This document shows positions 18,718 to 28,161 of a DNA stretch of 64,000 bases, piece by piece (the first letter of the stretch is position 1; every line of letters starts with the position of its first letter). The notes beneath the pieces were generated by a model. The model searched no databases. It saw only the letters and a list, made by a program, of their open reading frames with translations, and was not told the origin of the DNA. Source of the stretch: Millisia brevis NBRC 105863 (GTDB lineage Bacteria > Actinomycetota > Actinomycetes > Mycobacteriales > Mycobacteriaceae); contig NZ_BCRN01000005.1 in the NCBI RefSeq assembly GCF_001552615.1, positions 1-64,000 of the forward strand, in the 5' to 3' direction. The position numbers and the translations under genes are program-made.

Positions 18718-20018
18718 CGGACCTCGGTCATCGGGGACCGCCGATCGGAACGTCCGCGGGCACCGCCCGGGGCGAACGCCGTCCACAGCAGCAGCGCACC
18801 CGCACACCCGACCGCGGCTGCGGCGGCGCACATCAGAAAGGACGATCGAACCCCGCCCGCGGTCTCGACCACCCGGCCGGTCACCGCGGCTCCCAACGCG
18901 GCGACACTCATGTTCACGCAGGTGAACCAGGTATAGGCCTCGGTGAGCATGCTCGCGGGCACCGCCGCCGCCACCATCTCGGCCAGCATGGCGGTCGCCG
19001 GGGCGATCACCGCGCCCGTCAGCAGCAAGACCACACCGAAGCTCGTCGTCCCGTCGACAACCGTCCACAGCGCATAGCCAACGGCCAGCCCGGCGAGCAC
19101 GACCGTGGCGCGACCCGCGGGCACCCGCACGTCGACACCCACGCTCAGGGGAAGGGCGCCGTAGGTCAGGCCGCCGAACGCACTGCCGATACTCCAGACG
19201 GCGATCAGCAGACCGGTCGCCGCGGCCGGATTCCCCACCGCGTATATGTCGGCGAACGCGGCGATCGCCACCGGCGACGCACCGAACGAGAAGGCGACCG
19301 CCGCGGTGACGATCAGCATCATCGGAAAACCGCGGACCCGCAGCGGCCCGACGCCGACCGTCCGCTGCCCCGATCCGTTGCCGGTCAACCCGGCCAGGGC
19401 CCGCCCGCGGGCAACCACAACGGTGCCGATCGCCGTTGTCGCGGTGGCTAATACGATGGCGCTCGCCGTACCCGATAGCGACGGGTCGACCGCCCGCAGC
19501 GACGTCGCGGCGAGCACGAATCCCGAGACCAGCAGCGGTCCGACCACGAAGACCAACTCGAAGACGGTCGACTCGGCTGCCATCGCCGTCGTTCGACATC
19601 CCTCGTATCCGGTTCCGTCGCGGGTCAGGTGGGTCCATCCCGATCGAATCGCGGGTGACATCGGCGGAAAGAACAGGCCGGTGAACACCGCCGCCACCAG
19701 CAGCACCGTCGTGGAAAGATCGGCCAGAACGGTGATCAACAGCAGGATCTGGCTACCGGAGTACAGCAGCGCCAGGATCGGCAGGACCGTTCGGACCGCG
19801 AAGCGATCGACCAGTCGACCGGCCACCGGGGCCGCGAATGCCGTCGCCAACGAGATCGCCCCCGCGACGATTCCCGCCTCGGCATAGCTGCCGGTCACCG
19901 CCCGCACCAGCAACAGCCAGGCGACGATCGTCACCCCGTGGCCGATGCGGGCCACCGTTCCACCGACCAGAAGCAGAGGTGCGCCGGGGATTTCCCAGAG
20001 TCGCAGGTACCGGTTCAC
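18714..20018 (-). CDS. MFS transporter (12-TM), probable exporter of the operon's product
   Basis: The 434-residue protein has about 12 membrane helices. Sequence such as GRLVDRFAVRTVLPI after TM2-3 matches the MFS loop signature, and the overall layout resembles the DHA1/MdfA-like and CntE-type exporters. The GTG start at 20018 overlaps the ATP-grasp stop (GTGA). An exporter placed inside a biosynthetic operon that also carries an uptake system is typical of secreted metallophores. Direction of transport is inferred from context only. Confidence 0.85.
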   Translation of the reverse strand: MNRYLRLWEIPGAPLLLVGGTVARIGHGVTIVAWLLLVRAVTGSYAEAGIVAGAISLATAFAAPVAGRLVDRFAVRTVLPILALLYSGSQILLLITVLADLSTTVLLVAAVFTGLFFPPMSPAIRSGWTHLTRDGTGYEGCRTTAMAAESTVFELVFVVGPLLVSGFVLAATSLRAVDPSLSGTASAIVLATATTAIGTVVVARGRALAGLTGNGSGQRTVGVGPLRVRGFPMMLIVTAAVAFSFGASPVAIAAFADIYAVGNPAAATGLLIAVWSIGSAFGGLTYGALPLSVGVDVRVPAGRATVVLAGLAVGYALWTVVDGTTSFGVVLLLTGAVIAPATAMLAEMVAAAVPASMLTEAYTWFTCVNMSVAALGAAVTGRVVETAGGVRSSFLMCAAAAAVGCAGALLLWTAFAPGGARGRSDRRSPMTEVR

Positions 20019-22468
20019 CTCGCCATCCTCGATGCGCCGGCGACGTCGATCGGCCGGCCCTCGATCGTCACCGTGCGCGCCACCGTTCTGATCGCCGATT
20101 CGACGGCGCGAGCGCTGAATCCGCGGAAGCGGTAGCGGCCACCCACGTGCTCGTAGTAGGCATCGGCATCGCTGATGACCTGACCGATCTCCGGCCGGTC
20201 CTGACCGTACAGCTCCGCGGGCGCCCAGTCGGTTCCCAACGCGGGAGTCATCCGGGTGACCACGCAGGGGCGGGTATGCGGTGCCGGGATCAGCAGCAGG
20301 CCCCCGAGTTCACGTTGATCCCGCAGCTGCGGCTCCGGCTCCGGTAGGACGCCGCGATCGCCGATGGCGAGGCCGAAAGCGGTATGCATCAGGTCGTGAC
20401 CATGAATGTCGCGCCACAGGAAAGGGATTTCGGCGCCGCCCACGCGGGCACCGACCTCGAGAAAGGTGCAGGTGTACCGGCCGGCGTGCTCGGTGAGGAA
20501 GGTCTCCAGATGGAAGACCGTCGGCCTGTCCCCGGCCAGTCCCCGCATGATCGCGCGGGTGTGGTCGTGCACCGCTTGCAGGATCCGCGGATGCGCGACG
20601 TCGACCGACCCCACCCAGCCGCCCTGCCGGAAGCCCAGGGGCGTGCCGAGGTATCGACCGGCCCGCCAGATCGGTAGCTCGCGGTCGGCGTAGACCCCGT
20701 CGACGTGCAGCAATGCCCCCTCGGCCCGACACTGCACCATATGCGGGCCGAGGCGTTCGATACGTCGATCGAGGTCGACGGTGTCGAGATCCCCGGGTTC
20801 CACCATGATCACCCCGGCGCTGGAGCTGCCGAGCCTCGGTTTGACCACCACCGGCCACCCGTATTGCGCACCGAAGCCACGCAGATCCGCGATCGATTCG
20901 GCGGCAGCGTGATTCGGCACCGACTCGCCGGCGGCTGCGGCCGCCCGACTCATGACGAGTTTGTCGCGGAAGACCAGCAGGTCGTCGGGGTGGTCGCCGG
21001 GAAGTCCGCGGTCGACCCGGATGCGGGCCGCGACCAGCAGGTCGTCCTCCTTCAGGGCCACCACGGTGTCGATCGGGCCATTGCGCCCTTCGAGGCGATC
21101 GATCGCGCCGCCGACCTCGGTACGGTCGTCGGTCGCCGCCACCACCTCCACCCCCGGGGCGCCGGGCGGCACCCCGGCGAGGGCGCCGTCCGCCGGTTCG
21201 TCGGGGTCCGTCGGTTCGTCGACACGGTAGAAACCCTCCCCGTCGAGATACAGCACCGTGGCCAGGTCCCGGTCGAGTACGTCGCGCACCGGGTGGTTCA
21301 GGCCGATCATCATCGGTTCGGTGACGTCGGAAATCGTCACCGCGATCGGTTGTCCGGGCTGCACGATCGTGTAGTGGTTGTGGTAGCTCGCCAGTGTTCG
21401 GACCTCGTCGAGTTTGGGATAGGCACGCAGGATTCCGGCCTTCGGGGACGTCATGAACACCATCGCCGCATGGCTCCGCTGCACCCGCGGCTCGGTAGAA
21501 CGCTCGACGAACTCCGCCGGTCGTACGAAAGCTACCGGTGTCCAAACGGTCTGGGACTCACCCACGGCCAGATCGGCGAAGTACGCGGTATCGGCACCAC
21601 AGAGCCGGGCACCGATCTCGACCAGGGCCGGCCCATCGGGGGTCAGCATGATCTCGAGGTGCGCCGGCCCGAAGCGAATGCCCAGCGCGTCCAGGACCGC
21701 GACGGCATACTCGGTCAGTCGCTCGGAGACCGGATCGTCCACGGCGACCGAACCGGCCGCCACGACCCGATCGGACACGCCATTGGCCGATATCTTGGTG
21801 TACTTCCACATGTCGGTGACCCGGTGGTTACCGCCGCTGCTGACCGTGTTGACCACGAACTCGGCGCCGATCAGGAACTCCTGCACCACAACGCCTTCGT
21901 TGCGGATACCGAAGATGTTGTCGGTACCGGACACCTGCTCGACGGCCGCTCGGGTCTGCTCCGGGCTCTCGCAGAAGTGCACGCCGTCGTTGGCGGCGCT
22001 GCGGGTCGGTTTGACCACCACGCGGCCGCCCCGTCGTTCGTGCCAGAGCCGCGCCTGCTCCGGGTCGGCGGCACGTACCTGATCGGCGGTGTGCAAGCCG
22101 CATTCCCGCAGCCGGGCGATCATGCCGAACTTGTCGCGTCGCACGGAGCTCAGCGCGGTTCCGTTGCCCGGCAGGTCGAGTCGTTCCGCCAGGGCATCGG
22201 CCAGTTCCACGCCGGTCTCGCCGCCGGTGATCACCGCGACCGGCTGGTGTTCGGCCACCGCCGCGACCGTGGTTTCGAATCCCGGTCCGTCGAACATCGA
22301 TCCGTGGTGCACGATCGGTGGGGCGAATCCCGGCTCGTCGAATCCGCCGTACACCGGCGGCACCTCGGGGGTGCTCTGTACCCGGATCACGGGATGTCCG
22401 GCATCGAGGAAGGCCCGCGCGAGCCGCATCGTGGGGGCGTACAGGTCGACCATCACGACCGGCTTCAT
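20015..22468 (-). CDS. Tandem (double-module) ATP-grasp ligase
   Basis: The 817-residue protein contains two ATP-grasp modules in one chain, about 1-405 and 420-817. Module 1 shows VVVKPTRSAANDGVHF, VVVQEFLIGAEFVVN and HLEIMLTPDGPALVEIGAR. Module 2 shows WPVVVKPRLGSSSAGV, MVQCRAEGALLHVDGV and FHLETFLTEH with FLEVGARVGG. Both keep the Lys pair and the acidic Mg-ATP residues, so both may be active. Such ligases join amino or carboxylic acids through acyl phosphates, as in dapdiamide and bacilysin synthesis. Two modules could make two successive amide bonds. The ATG at 22468 overlaps the aminotransferase stop (ATGA). It is the likely scaffold-forming enzyme of this operon, which has no NRPS or IucA-type synthetase. 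Confidence 0.85.
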   Translation of the reverse strand: MKPVVMVDLYAPTMRLARAFLDAGHPVIRVQSTPEVPPVYGGFDEPGFAPPIVHHGSMFDGPGFETTVAAVAEHQPVAVITGGETGVELADALAERLDLPGNGTALSSVRRDKFGMIARLRECGLHTADQVRAADPEQARLWHERRGGRVVVKPTRSAANDGVHFCESPEQTRAAVEQVSGTDNIFGIRNEGVVVQEFLIGAEFVVNTVSSGGNHRVTDMWKYTKISANGVSDRVVAAGSVAVDDPVSERLTEYAVAVLDALGIRFGPAHLEIMLTPDGPALVEIGARLCGADTAYFADLAVGESQTVWTPVAFVRPAEFVERSTEPRVQRSHAAMVFMTSPKAGILRAYPKLDEVRTLASYHNHYTIVQPGQPIAVTISDVTEPMMIGLNHPVRDVLDRDLATVLYLDGEGFYRVDEPTDPDEPADGALAGVPPGAPGVEVVAATDDRTEVGGAIDRLEGRNGPIDTVVALKEDDLLVAARIRVDRGLPGDHPDDLLVFRDKLVMSRAAAAAGESVPNHAAAESIADLRGFGAQYGWPVVVKPRLGSSSAGVIMVEPGDLDTVDLDRRIERLGPHMVQCRAEGALLHVDGVYADRELPIWRAGRYLGTPLGFRQGGWVGSVDVAHPRILQAVHDHTRAIMRGLAGDRPTVFHLETFLTEHAGRYTCTFLEVGARVGGAEIPFLWRDIHGHDLMHTAFGLAIGDRGVLPEPEPQLRDQRELGGLLLIPAPHTRPCVVTRMTPALGTDWAPAELYGQDRPEIGQVISDADAYYEHVGGRYRFRGFSARAVESAIRTVARTVTIEGRPIDVAGASRMAR

Positions 22469-23661
22469 CGCGCATCCGCCAGTTCGCGCATGACCTCGAT
22501 CAAGCGTCCGATCTCGTCGAGCGACGTATAGGCGTGCATGCTGGCGCGTACCGACGCCGTCCGCTCCCCGTCGCTGCCCTGACAGTGACCGTCCGCACGG
22601 ACCATCACCCCGCGGCTGTCCAGGATGAAGCCGAGATCGTTCGAGGACAGGTGTCGGTGCCGGAATGTCACGATGCCCACGCGGCGTTGCACTTTCGAGT
22701 CGAGGGTGAGGCTGGACTGGCAGCCGAGCACCTCGTAGGCGTCCATCGACTGCAGCGCATCGGTCAGCAGCGCGCCGAGCGCGGTGGTCCACGTGTGGAT
22801 CCGCTCGATTCCGACGGTCTCGAGCCAGTCCAGGGCCGCGACCAAGCTCACGACGCCGCTGGTGTTGGGGGTACCGGACCAGCCGGCCGGAGTGAACGGC
22901 CGGCCCCGACGGTTGCGGGACCAGATCGCGCCGATCCCCGGAAGCGCCATCGCCTTGTGCCCGGCGAGCACGACGAAGTCGACGTCGAGAGCGCCCACAT
23001 CCACCGGCAGATGCCCGACGCTCTGCGCCGCGTCGAGACAGATCACCACATCCGGTCCGACCGCCTCCCGGATCCGGTGGATGTTCATATCGTTGCCGTA
23101 GACGTGATGGACATGGGTGACCGCCACGAACGTCGTGCGGTCGCTCAGCACATCCTTCAAGCGCTCGATATCGTAGTCGCCGGTGCGGGCGCTCTCGTAC
23201 GGAATCGCGTCCACCGTGATGCGAACCCCGTTCGCCGCCAACCGGTCCCGTGCCTCCAACCAGGGCAACAGGTTGGCCTGGTGGTCGGCGAAGGGAACCA
23301 GGATGTGGTCGCCATCGCGGACGTGATCGACCAACCAATCGAGCGCCAACCGGCGCAGACCGCCGCTGGCCCCCTCGACGAAGGTCACGGTGGATTCATC
23401 GGCGCCGCGCTCACCGGCGAGGCGGGGATCATCGGGGCAGCGCGGATCACCGAGGAATCGGGCGACGCGGGTGCGAGCTCGATCGATGATGGCGGTGGTC
23501 TCGTTCGCCCAGGAGTAGGTACCGCGCCCGGCGTTCGCGTTGATCGTGTTCAGATAGGTGTGCACCGCATCGAAGACCGCCGCCGGTTTCTGGGCCGTCG
23601 CCGAGCTGTCCAGGTAGGCCCAATCGGGTTGGGCGGTGAGAATGGGGAACTGCGCGCGCAC
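22465..23661 (-). CDS. SufS-like PLP enzyme (class V aminotransferase/cysteine desulfurase fold), apparent 5' frameshift
   Basis: The 398-residue PLP enzyme is close to the SufS/CsdA group. It has YLDSSATAQKP at the start, TVTFVEGASGG, the cofactor Asp in CLDAAQSVGH, Schiff-base K236 in VLAGHKAMALPG, and the sulfur-accepting-type C360 in RADGHCQG. It could release sulfur from cysteine or act as a lyase or epimerase. The only in-frame start left is GTG 23661, which gives a shortened N-terminus. In-frame residues upstream (SDLWENLERLHSWHND) look like protein but have no start, while an ATG at 23731 overlapping the upstream stop is one frame off. A single extra base near 23700-23706 would explain this; it may be real or a sequencing error. 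Confidence 0.8.
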   Translation of the reverse strand: MRAQFPILTAQPDWAYLDSSATAQKPAAVFDAVHTYLNTINANAGRGTYSWANETTAIIDRARTRVARFLGDPRCPDDPRLAGERGADESTVTFVEGASGGLRRLALDWLVDHVRDGDHILVPFADHQANLLPWLEARDRLAANGVRITVDAIPYESARTGDYDIERLKDVLSDRTTFVAVTHVHHVYGNDMNIHRIREAVGPDVVICLDAAQSVGHLPVDVGALDVDFVVLAGHKAMALPGIGAIWSRNRRGRPFTPAGWSGTPNTSGVVSLVAALDWLETVGIERIHTWTTALGALLTDALQSMDAYEVLGCQSSLTLDSKVQRRVGIVTFRHRHLSSNDLGFILDSRGVMVRADGHCQGSDGERTASVRASMHAYTSLDEIGRLIEVMRELADAR

Positions 23662-23727
23662 GTCGTTGTGCCAGGAGTGCAGGCGCTCGAGGTTCTCCCA
23701 GAGGTCCGACGCCGAGATCCATGCGGG

Positions 23728-25068
23728 TCATCGGGCACCTCCGGCCGGCCGGACCAGCGGCGCACCGGCATCGCGCCAGGCGATGACGCCCCCGTCGAGG
23801 CTGCGCACGTCGCGGTGGCCCATGGCGGTCATCAGCGCGCCGTAGCGCCGCGACTGTTCTCCGACCGGGCAGACCAGCAGGACCGGCCAGTCGACCGATA
23901 CCGGTAGGCCACCTCCGAGCAGTTCGCCGAAGACCTCGTCGACGATATTGATCGAGCCTTCGATATGTGCTGCGGCAAAGGCGAACCCGCCGCGCAGGTC
24001 GATGACCATCGGCGCGCTCTCGGCAATCCACTCGCGCGCGCTGCCGACGTTCACCGTGGCGGCGGCGGCAAGCGCGGCATCGTCGAGGGAGCGGACATCG
24101 TGCTGCCGCGCGGGCATCTTGAGCAGTTCGGGTCGACGCGTTCGTACGTAGCTCATATAGCTTTCGACCCGATCGCAGACGATGAATACGGCGCTTTCGC
24201 GGCGCCCCGATCCGGCGAGCTGACCGTCGACCTTGGCCAGATGGCGCACCGCGCCGAAGTAGGCGGCGCCCCCGGTGGGTCCGGCCAGCATGCCGCAGCG
24301 TCGAACCAGATCGAGCATTCCGTCGATCGCCTCGTCGGAGCCGACCGCCTCGATCGTGTCGTAGGTTTCCGGCCGGAACAGGCCCACCTCGTGGACCTCG
24401 TCGATATTGCGGATGCCGGGGATGAAATCGGACTTGGCGGCCACCAACCCCAGCACGCGCACCCGGTCGTCGACCGCGCGCAGGGCGGTGGCGACCCCGG
24501 TGGATGATCCCGCCGTGCCCACACAGGCGATGAAATGGTCCGGTACCCCACCGAGGTCGGCGATGATCTCGGGACCGGTTCCATCGATGTGGGACTGCAC
24601 ATTTCGGTCGTTGAAGTATTGGTCGGTGTGGAAGTACACGCTGCCCGGTTCGGATACCGCGCGGTGGATCCGGGTCAACGGATCGTCGGTATCGGTGATG
24701 TCCAGACACTCCGCTTGGCCGGGCAGCTCCTCGATATCCGCACCGATCAGCAGGAGCAGTTCCTTGATCTCGGGCACCTTCATGCGGTTGGTGACCGAGC
24801 GGAAGGTCACCTCGTGCATGCCCGCGATCACCGCCAAGGCCTTGGCGGTATTTCCGCTGGACAGCTCGATCATCGTGCGATTCGACGCGGCGGCGCCGTC
24901 GAGCCCCGGTTGCGCCATCGCCCAGGCCGCTCGGTCCTTCACCGATCCGAACGGATTGAGCATCTCGAGCTTGGCGTAGAGATCGATGTTCTTCAATCCG
25001 GTGATCCGTGGATCGATCCGCACCAGCGGCGTATTGCCGATGACGTCGGTGATCGTGTCGTACTTCAC
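23728..25068 (-). CDS. SbnA/CysK-like PLP synthase fused to a rhodanese domain
   Basis: This is a 446-residue fusion. Residues 1-~330 are a fold-II beta-replacing PLP enzyme (TITDVIGNTPLVRI, PLP lysine K44 in NPFGSVKDRAA, SSGNTAKA at 70-77, phosphate loop CVGTAGSSTG). This is the family of cysteine synthase and of SbnA, which makes the diaminopropionate precursor of staphyloferrin B. Residues ~345-446 are a rhodanese domain (VIDLRGGFAFAAAHIEGSINI) with the sulfur-carrying C400 in CPVGEQSRR. GTG 25068 follows the upstream TGA by one base, and its own stop overlaps the next ATG. The fusion suggests delivery or handling of persulfide sulfur, which is unusual for a pure diaminopropionate pathway. 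Confidence 0.85.
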   Translation of the reverse strand: MKYDTITDVIGNTPLVRIDPRITGLKNIDLYAKLEMLNPFGSVKDRAAWAMAQPGLDGAAASNRTMIELSSGNTAKALAVIAGMHEVTFRSVTNRMKVPEIKELLLLIGADIEELPGQAECLDITDTDDPLTRIHRAVSEPGSVYFHTDQYFNDRNVQSHIDGTGPEIIADLGGVPDHFIACVGTAGSSTGVATALRAVDDRVRVLGLVAAKSDFIPGIRNIDEVHEVGLFRPETYDTIEAVGSDEAIDGMLDLVRRCGMLAGPTGGAAYFGAVRHLAKVDGQLAGSGRRESAVFIVCDRVESYMSYVRTRRPELLKMPARQHDVRSLDDAALAAAATVNVGSAREWIAESAPMVIDLRGGFAFAAAHIEGSINIVDEVFGELLGGGLPVSVDWPVLLVCPVGEQSRRYGALMTAMGHRDVRSLDGGVIAWRDAGAPLVRPAGGAR

Positions 25069-25069
25069 C

Positions 25070-26590
25070 TCAGCGCTCCTCGTGGTCGTCGTAGCGGGAA
25101 TCGATATCGCCGGCCGGCCGCGATACCGTCGGCCAGTACTGCTCGTCGAGCGTCCATGCCCAACCGTCCGACCGTCGATACATCGCCACCTTGGCGGCGA
25201 TCGGTTGTGCCAGTGCGTGATCGGCACTGAAGTCCATGAAGTAGCCGGCGGTGTTGGGGAAGGCGAGCAGATCGCCCGGCGTCGGCATCACCCGAAAGTC
25301 GATGCGGCGACGACTGATCAGGTCCGATTCGAGACACAGATTGCCGATCAGGTAGCCACTGCCGGGTCCCGGCGAATACTCTCCCCTCGGTGCACCCGAG
25401 CGCTCGCCCGGCGCCGCGACCACCACCGGGTCGAGCTGAACACCGTGCTCCTCGAGACTGACATCGCGAGCGTTCATGTCCAGCCGGATCAGGGTCTCCC
25501 CGCCGGCGGTCGCACGGACCTCGAGAACCCTCGCGAGGGCGAAGCCACATTGGTCGAGCAGCGCTCGACCGGGCTCGATGTACAGGTCGTACATGCTCTC
25601 GAGGATCATCGTCCCCAGCGGCCGCCGGGTCGCCGCCGCCGGGCTGTCCAGCAGGTCGGCGAGGTAGCTCGGACCGGCGACGGGACGATATGCCGGGTAG
25701 AGACCGAGGGTGCCGCGCAACCGCCCGCCGTCGTTGCGCAGTCCGTAACCGGCGCCCTGCCAGGTGATGTGATCGCGCCGACCCAGCAACGCGGCACCGA
25801 GAGCGGTGGTGAAGTTCTCCCATTCCTGCGCGTGGGCAAGGTAGTTGACACCGAATCCGCCGCCGATATCGATGACCGTCGGCGAGAATCCGCGGCGGGC
25901 GAACTCGCCGAGCACCCCCAGGCTGCCCTCGATCGCACGCGTCTTCTCCGCCGCGCCGACGGTATCGAGATGGAAGGCGACGCCGTGCAACTCCAGCGTG
26001 CCGCGGTGCTTGTCGAGAACGGCGACGATCGGATCGATATCGGCAGGGGTACAACCGAATCGGGACCGCTTGCTCAGCACGGTGGTACCGAGGGCGGGAA
26101 ACTCACCGAAGCGTACGAGGACCCGCACCGGGGGGAGGTCGGCGGCGGAAACGGTGCGGGCCAACGTCTCGAGCTCGTCGACACCGTCGACGTTGATCGT
26201 GATGCCCACGGTCGCCCCGAGCCACAGCATCTCCGGGGTTTTCGGCCCGGTCGCCATGATGCGGTCGGGGCGAAAGCCGCATCCGAGGACGTGCTGGAGT
26301 TCGGCCAGCGAGGCCACATCGATCCGGGCGTTGGTGGCGGCGAGTTCTCGTACCAACGCGCTCGACCGGTTGGCCTTGTGGGCGTAGTAGACCTGCCCGG
26401 TGATGTGTCGGTCCGCGAGCACCCGCTGAAAACCGGCAAGATTCTCGCGTATCCGTTGGGGCACGATGATGTTCAGCGGTGATCCGAGCGCGGATACCAG
26501 GTCGTGCAGCAACGACCTCTCGGCCAGCAGCACCGTCGAGTCGTCGGACAGCGCTGCGGTCAGGTGCAGGGGGGCGGTAGCGGTGGTCAC
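25070..26590 (-). CDS. Fold-III PLP decarboxylase (DapDC/SbnH-like)
   Basis: The 506-residue enzyme belongs to the alanine-racemase-fold decarboxylases, with diaminopimelate and ornithine decarboxylase and the siderophore enzyme SbnH. The PLP lysine is K72 in VYYAHKANR, the phosphate-binding glycine strand is VIDIGGGFGVNY, YIEPGRALLDQ is the EPGR box, and NLCLESDLI is the Cys-containing dimer-interface motif. The protein is longer than LysA (~420-450) because of a C-terminal extension. GTG 26590 overlaps the ABC ATPase stop. In the operon it probably decarboxylates an amino acid or a condensed intermediate to give an amine arm. Confidence 0.88.
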   Translation of the reverse strand: MTTATAPLHLTAALSDDSTVLLAERSLLHDLVSALGSPLNIIVPQRIRENLAGFQRVLADRHITGQVYYAHKANRSSALVRELAATNARIDVASLAELQHVLGCGFRPDRIMATGPKTPEMLWLGATVGITINVDGVDELETLARTVSAADLPPVRVLVRFGEFPALGTTVLSKRSRFGCTPADIDPIVAVLDKHRGTLELHGVAFHLDTVGAAEKTRAIEGSLGVLGEFARRGFSPTVIDIGGGFGVNYLAHAQEWENFTTALGAALLGRRDHITWQGAGYGLRNDGGRLRGTLGLYPAYRPVAGPSYLADLLDSPAAATRRPLGTMILESMYDLYIEPGRALLDQCGFALARVLEVRATAGGETLIRLDMNARDVSLEEHGVQLDPVVVAAPGERSGAPRGEYSPGPGSGYLIGNLCLESDLISRRRIDFRVMPTPGDLLAFPNTAGYFMDFSADHALAQPIAAKVAMYRRSDGWAWTLDEQYWPTVSRPAGDIDSRYDDHEER

Positions 26591-28161
26591 GTGGGAAGCT
26601 CCCTATCGGACGAGGGGACGAGGGACGGCTCGGTCGGACGGTCGATTCGGACGATGCGGCCGGCATGCACCACCACCACTCGGTGGACGTGGCGACGGAC
26701 CAGGTCCAGATCGTGCGAGACCATCAGGTAGGCCAGGGCGTGCCGCTCGCGGAGGCGATCGAGCAGCAGCATGATCTCCGCACGCAGCGGTGCGTCGAGC
26801 GCCGAGACCGGTTCGTCGAGGACCAGCAGGTCCGGCCCCGCGGCGAGCGCCCGCGCGATAGCCACGCGCTGTTGCTGCCCGCCGGACAACTCGCGGGGTC
26901 GACGGGTGCGCAGGTCGGCGCTCAGGCCGACCTCCGCGAGCAGGGTGTCGATGTGCTCGGCGGTCACCGGCAGTCGGTGGATGCGCCGGGGCTCGGCCAC
27001 CAATTCGGCGACCGACATGCGCGGGTTCAGCGAATCGCCCGGGTCCTGGAAGACCGCTCCGACCCGGCGGCGCACCCCGCCCGCTCGGCGCCGGTCGCCC
27101 GCGCCGACCGGTTGCCCGAACAGGTCGATCGATCCGACGCGTGGTGTGCGGAAGGACAGGACCTGGTTGAGGATGGTGGTCTTCCCGCTGCCCGACTCGC
27201 CGATCAGGGCGACCGCCTCTCCGGCGCGCAGATCGAGGTCGATATCAGCGCACCCGACCGTGCCGGGGCGGCGTCGCCCGATCGCGGATCGAGGTCTCGG
27301 ATAGGTGACGGTCAACCCCCGAATCGCCAGCACCGGTGGAGCATCCGGGGGCAGTGGCTTCGGAGCTGCCCCATCGCCGGTTGGTTCGCGTGCTGATCCG
27401 GCGGCGATGCGGGGACGAGGGCGGATGCGGGGGCGGGCGATACCGTTCTCGATCACCAGCGCGCGGTCGCATAGTCGGTCGATGACCTTCTCGTCGTGGG
27501 AGATCAGCAGCATCGCCATCCGATGCTCGGTGACCAACTCGGCGAACAGGTCGAGGATGCGGGCACCCACCGTTACGTCGAGGGCGCTGGTCGGTTCGTC
27601 GGCGATCAGCACCTCGGGTTCATTGGCGATCGCGATGGCGATAGCGATGCGTTGGCGCATTCCGCCGGAGAACTCGTGGGGGTAGGCGCGATACCGACGG
27701 CCGGCGTCGGGGATGCCGACCGCCTCCATCAGCGACACCGCCGTGGTGCGAGCAGCTTTCCCCGAGGCGGGCCGATGAATGGTGATCGCCTCGGCGATCT
27801 GATCGCCGACGGTCATCGTGGGGGTCAACGAGGCCAGCGGGTCCTGACCGACCCAGCCGATGCGGCGCCCGCGAATCTCGCACCAGGCGCGCTCGTCCAG
27901 GCCGACCAGTTCCCGTTCGCCCAGTTCCCGGTTGCCCAGTTTCCCGTTGCCCAGGCGGATCGAGCCGGCGATCGTCGCGGCCGTCGGCAGCAGGCCCAGC
28001 ACAGCCGAGGCGGTCATCGACTTACCGGAACCGGATGGCCCGACCACCCCCAATACTCGCCCGGGCCGCAGCTCGAACGACACGTTCCGCACAATCGGGC
28101 GACCCGCGATGGTCACCGTCAGATCGTCGACGGTCAGCGTGGCGGCCGATTCGGTGCTCAT
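26587..28161 (-). CDS. Fused double ATPase of a Dpp/Nik/Opp-type ABC importer
   Basis: The 524-residue protein is a DppD-DppF fusion. The first nucleotide-binding domain (about 8-250) has Walker A GPSGSGKS, signature EFSGGMRQR and Walker B VLIADEPTSALD. The second (about 285-515) has GESGSGKTT, ELSGGQQQR and LLVLDEPVSALD. A Pro/Arg-rich linker joins them. It powers uptake through the two permeases encoded just upstream (28158-30004). The ATG at 28161 overlaps the permease stop (ATGA). Repeated GNRELGERELVG-like residues in domain 1 are a small local duplication (GNGKLGNRELGEREL). Confidence 0.93.
   Translation of the reverse strand: MSTESAATLTVDDLTVTIAGRPIVRNVSFELRPGRVLGVVGPSGSGKSMTASAVLGLLPTAATIAGSIRLGNGKLGNRELGERELVGLDERAWCEIRGRRIGWVGQDPLASLTPTMTVGDQIAEAITIHRPASGKAARTTAVSLMEAVGIPDAGRRYRAYPHEFSGGMRQRIAIAIAIANEPEVLIADEPTSALDVTVGARILDLFAELVTEHRMAMLLISHDEKVIDRLCDRALVIENGIARPRIRPRPRIAAGSAREPTGDGAAPKPLPPDAPPVLAIRGLTVTYPRPRSAIGRRRPGTVGCADIDLDLRAGEAVALIGESGSGKTTILNQVLSFRTPRVGSIDLFGQPVGAGDRRRAGGVRRRVGAVFQDPGDSLNPRMSVAELVAEPRRIHRLPVTAEHIDTLLAEVGLSADLRTRRPRELSGGQQQRVAIARALAAGPDLLVLDEPVSALDAPLRAEIMLLLDRLRERHALAYLMVSHDLDLVRRHVHRVVVVHAGRIVRIDRPTEPSLVPSSDRELPT

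Noticed and set aside
23250-23489. Short plus-strand Arg/Pro-rich ORF within the SufS-like gene
   Set aside because: Antisense to a conserved PLP enzyme, no ribosome site and no protein-like pattern.
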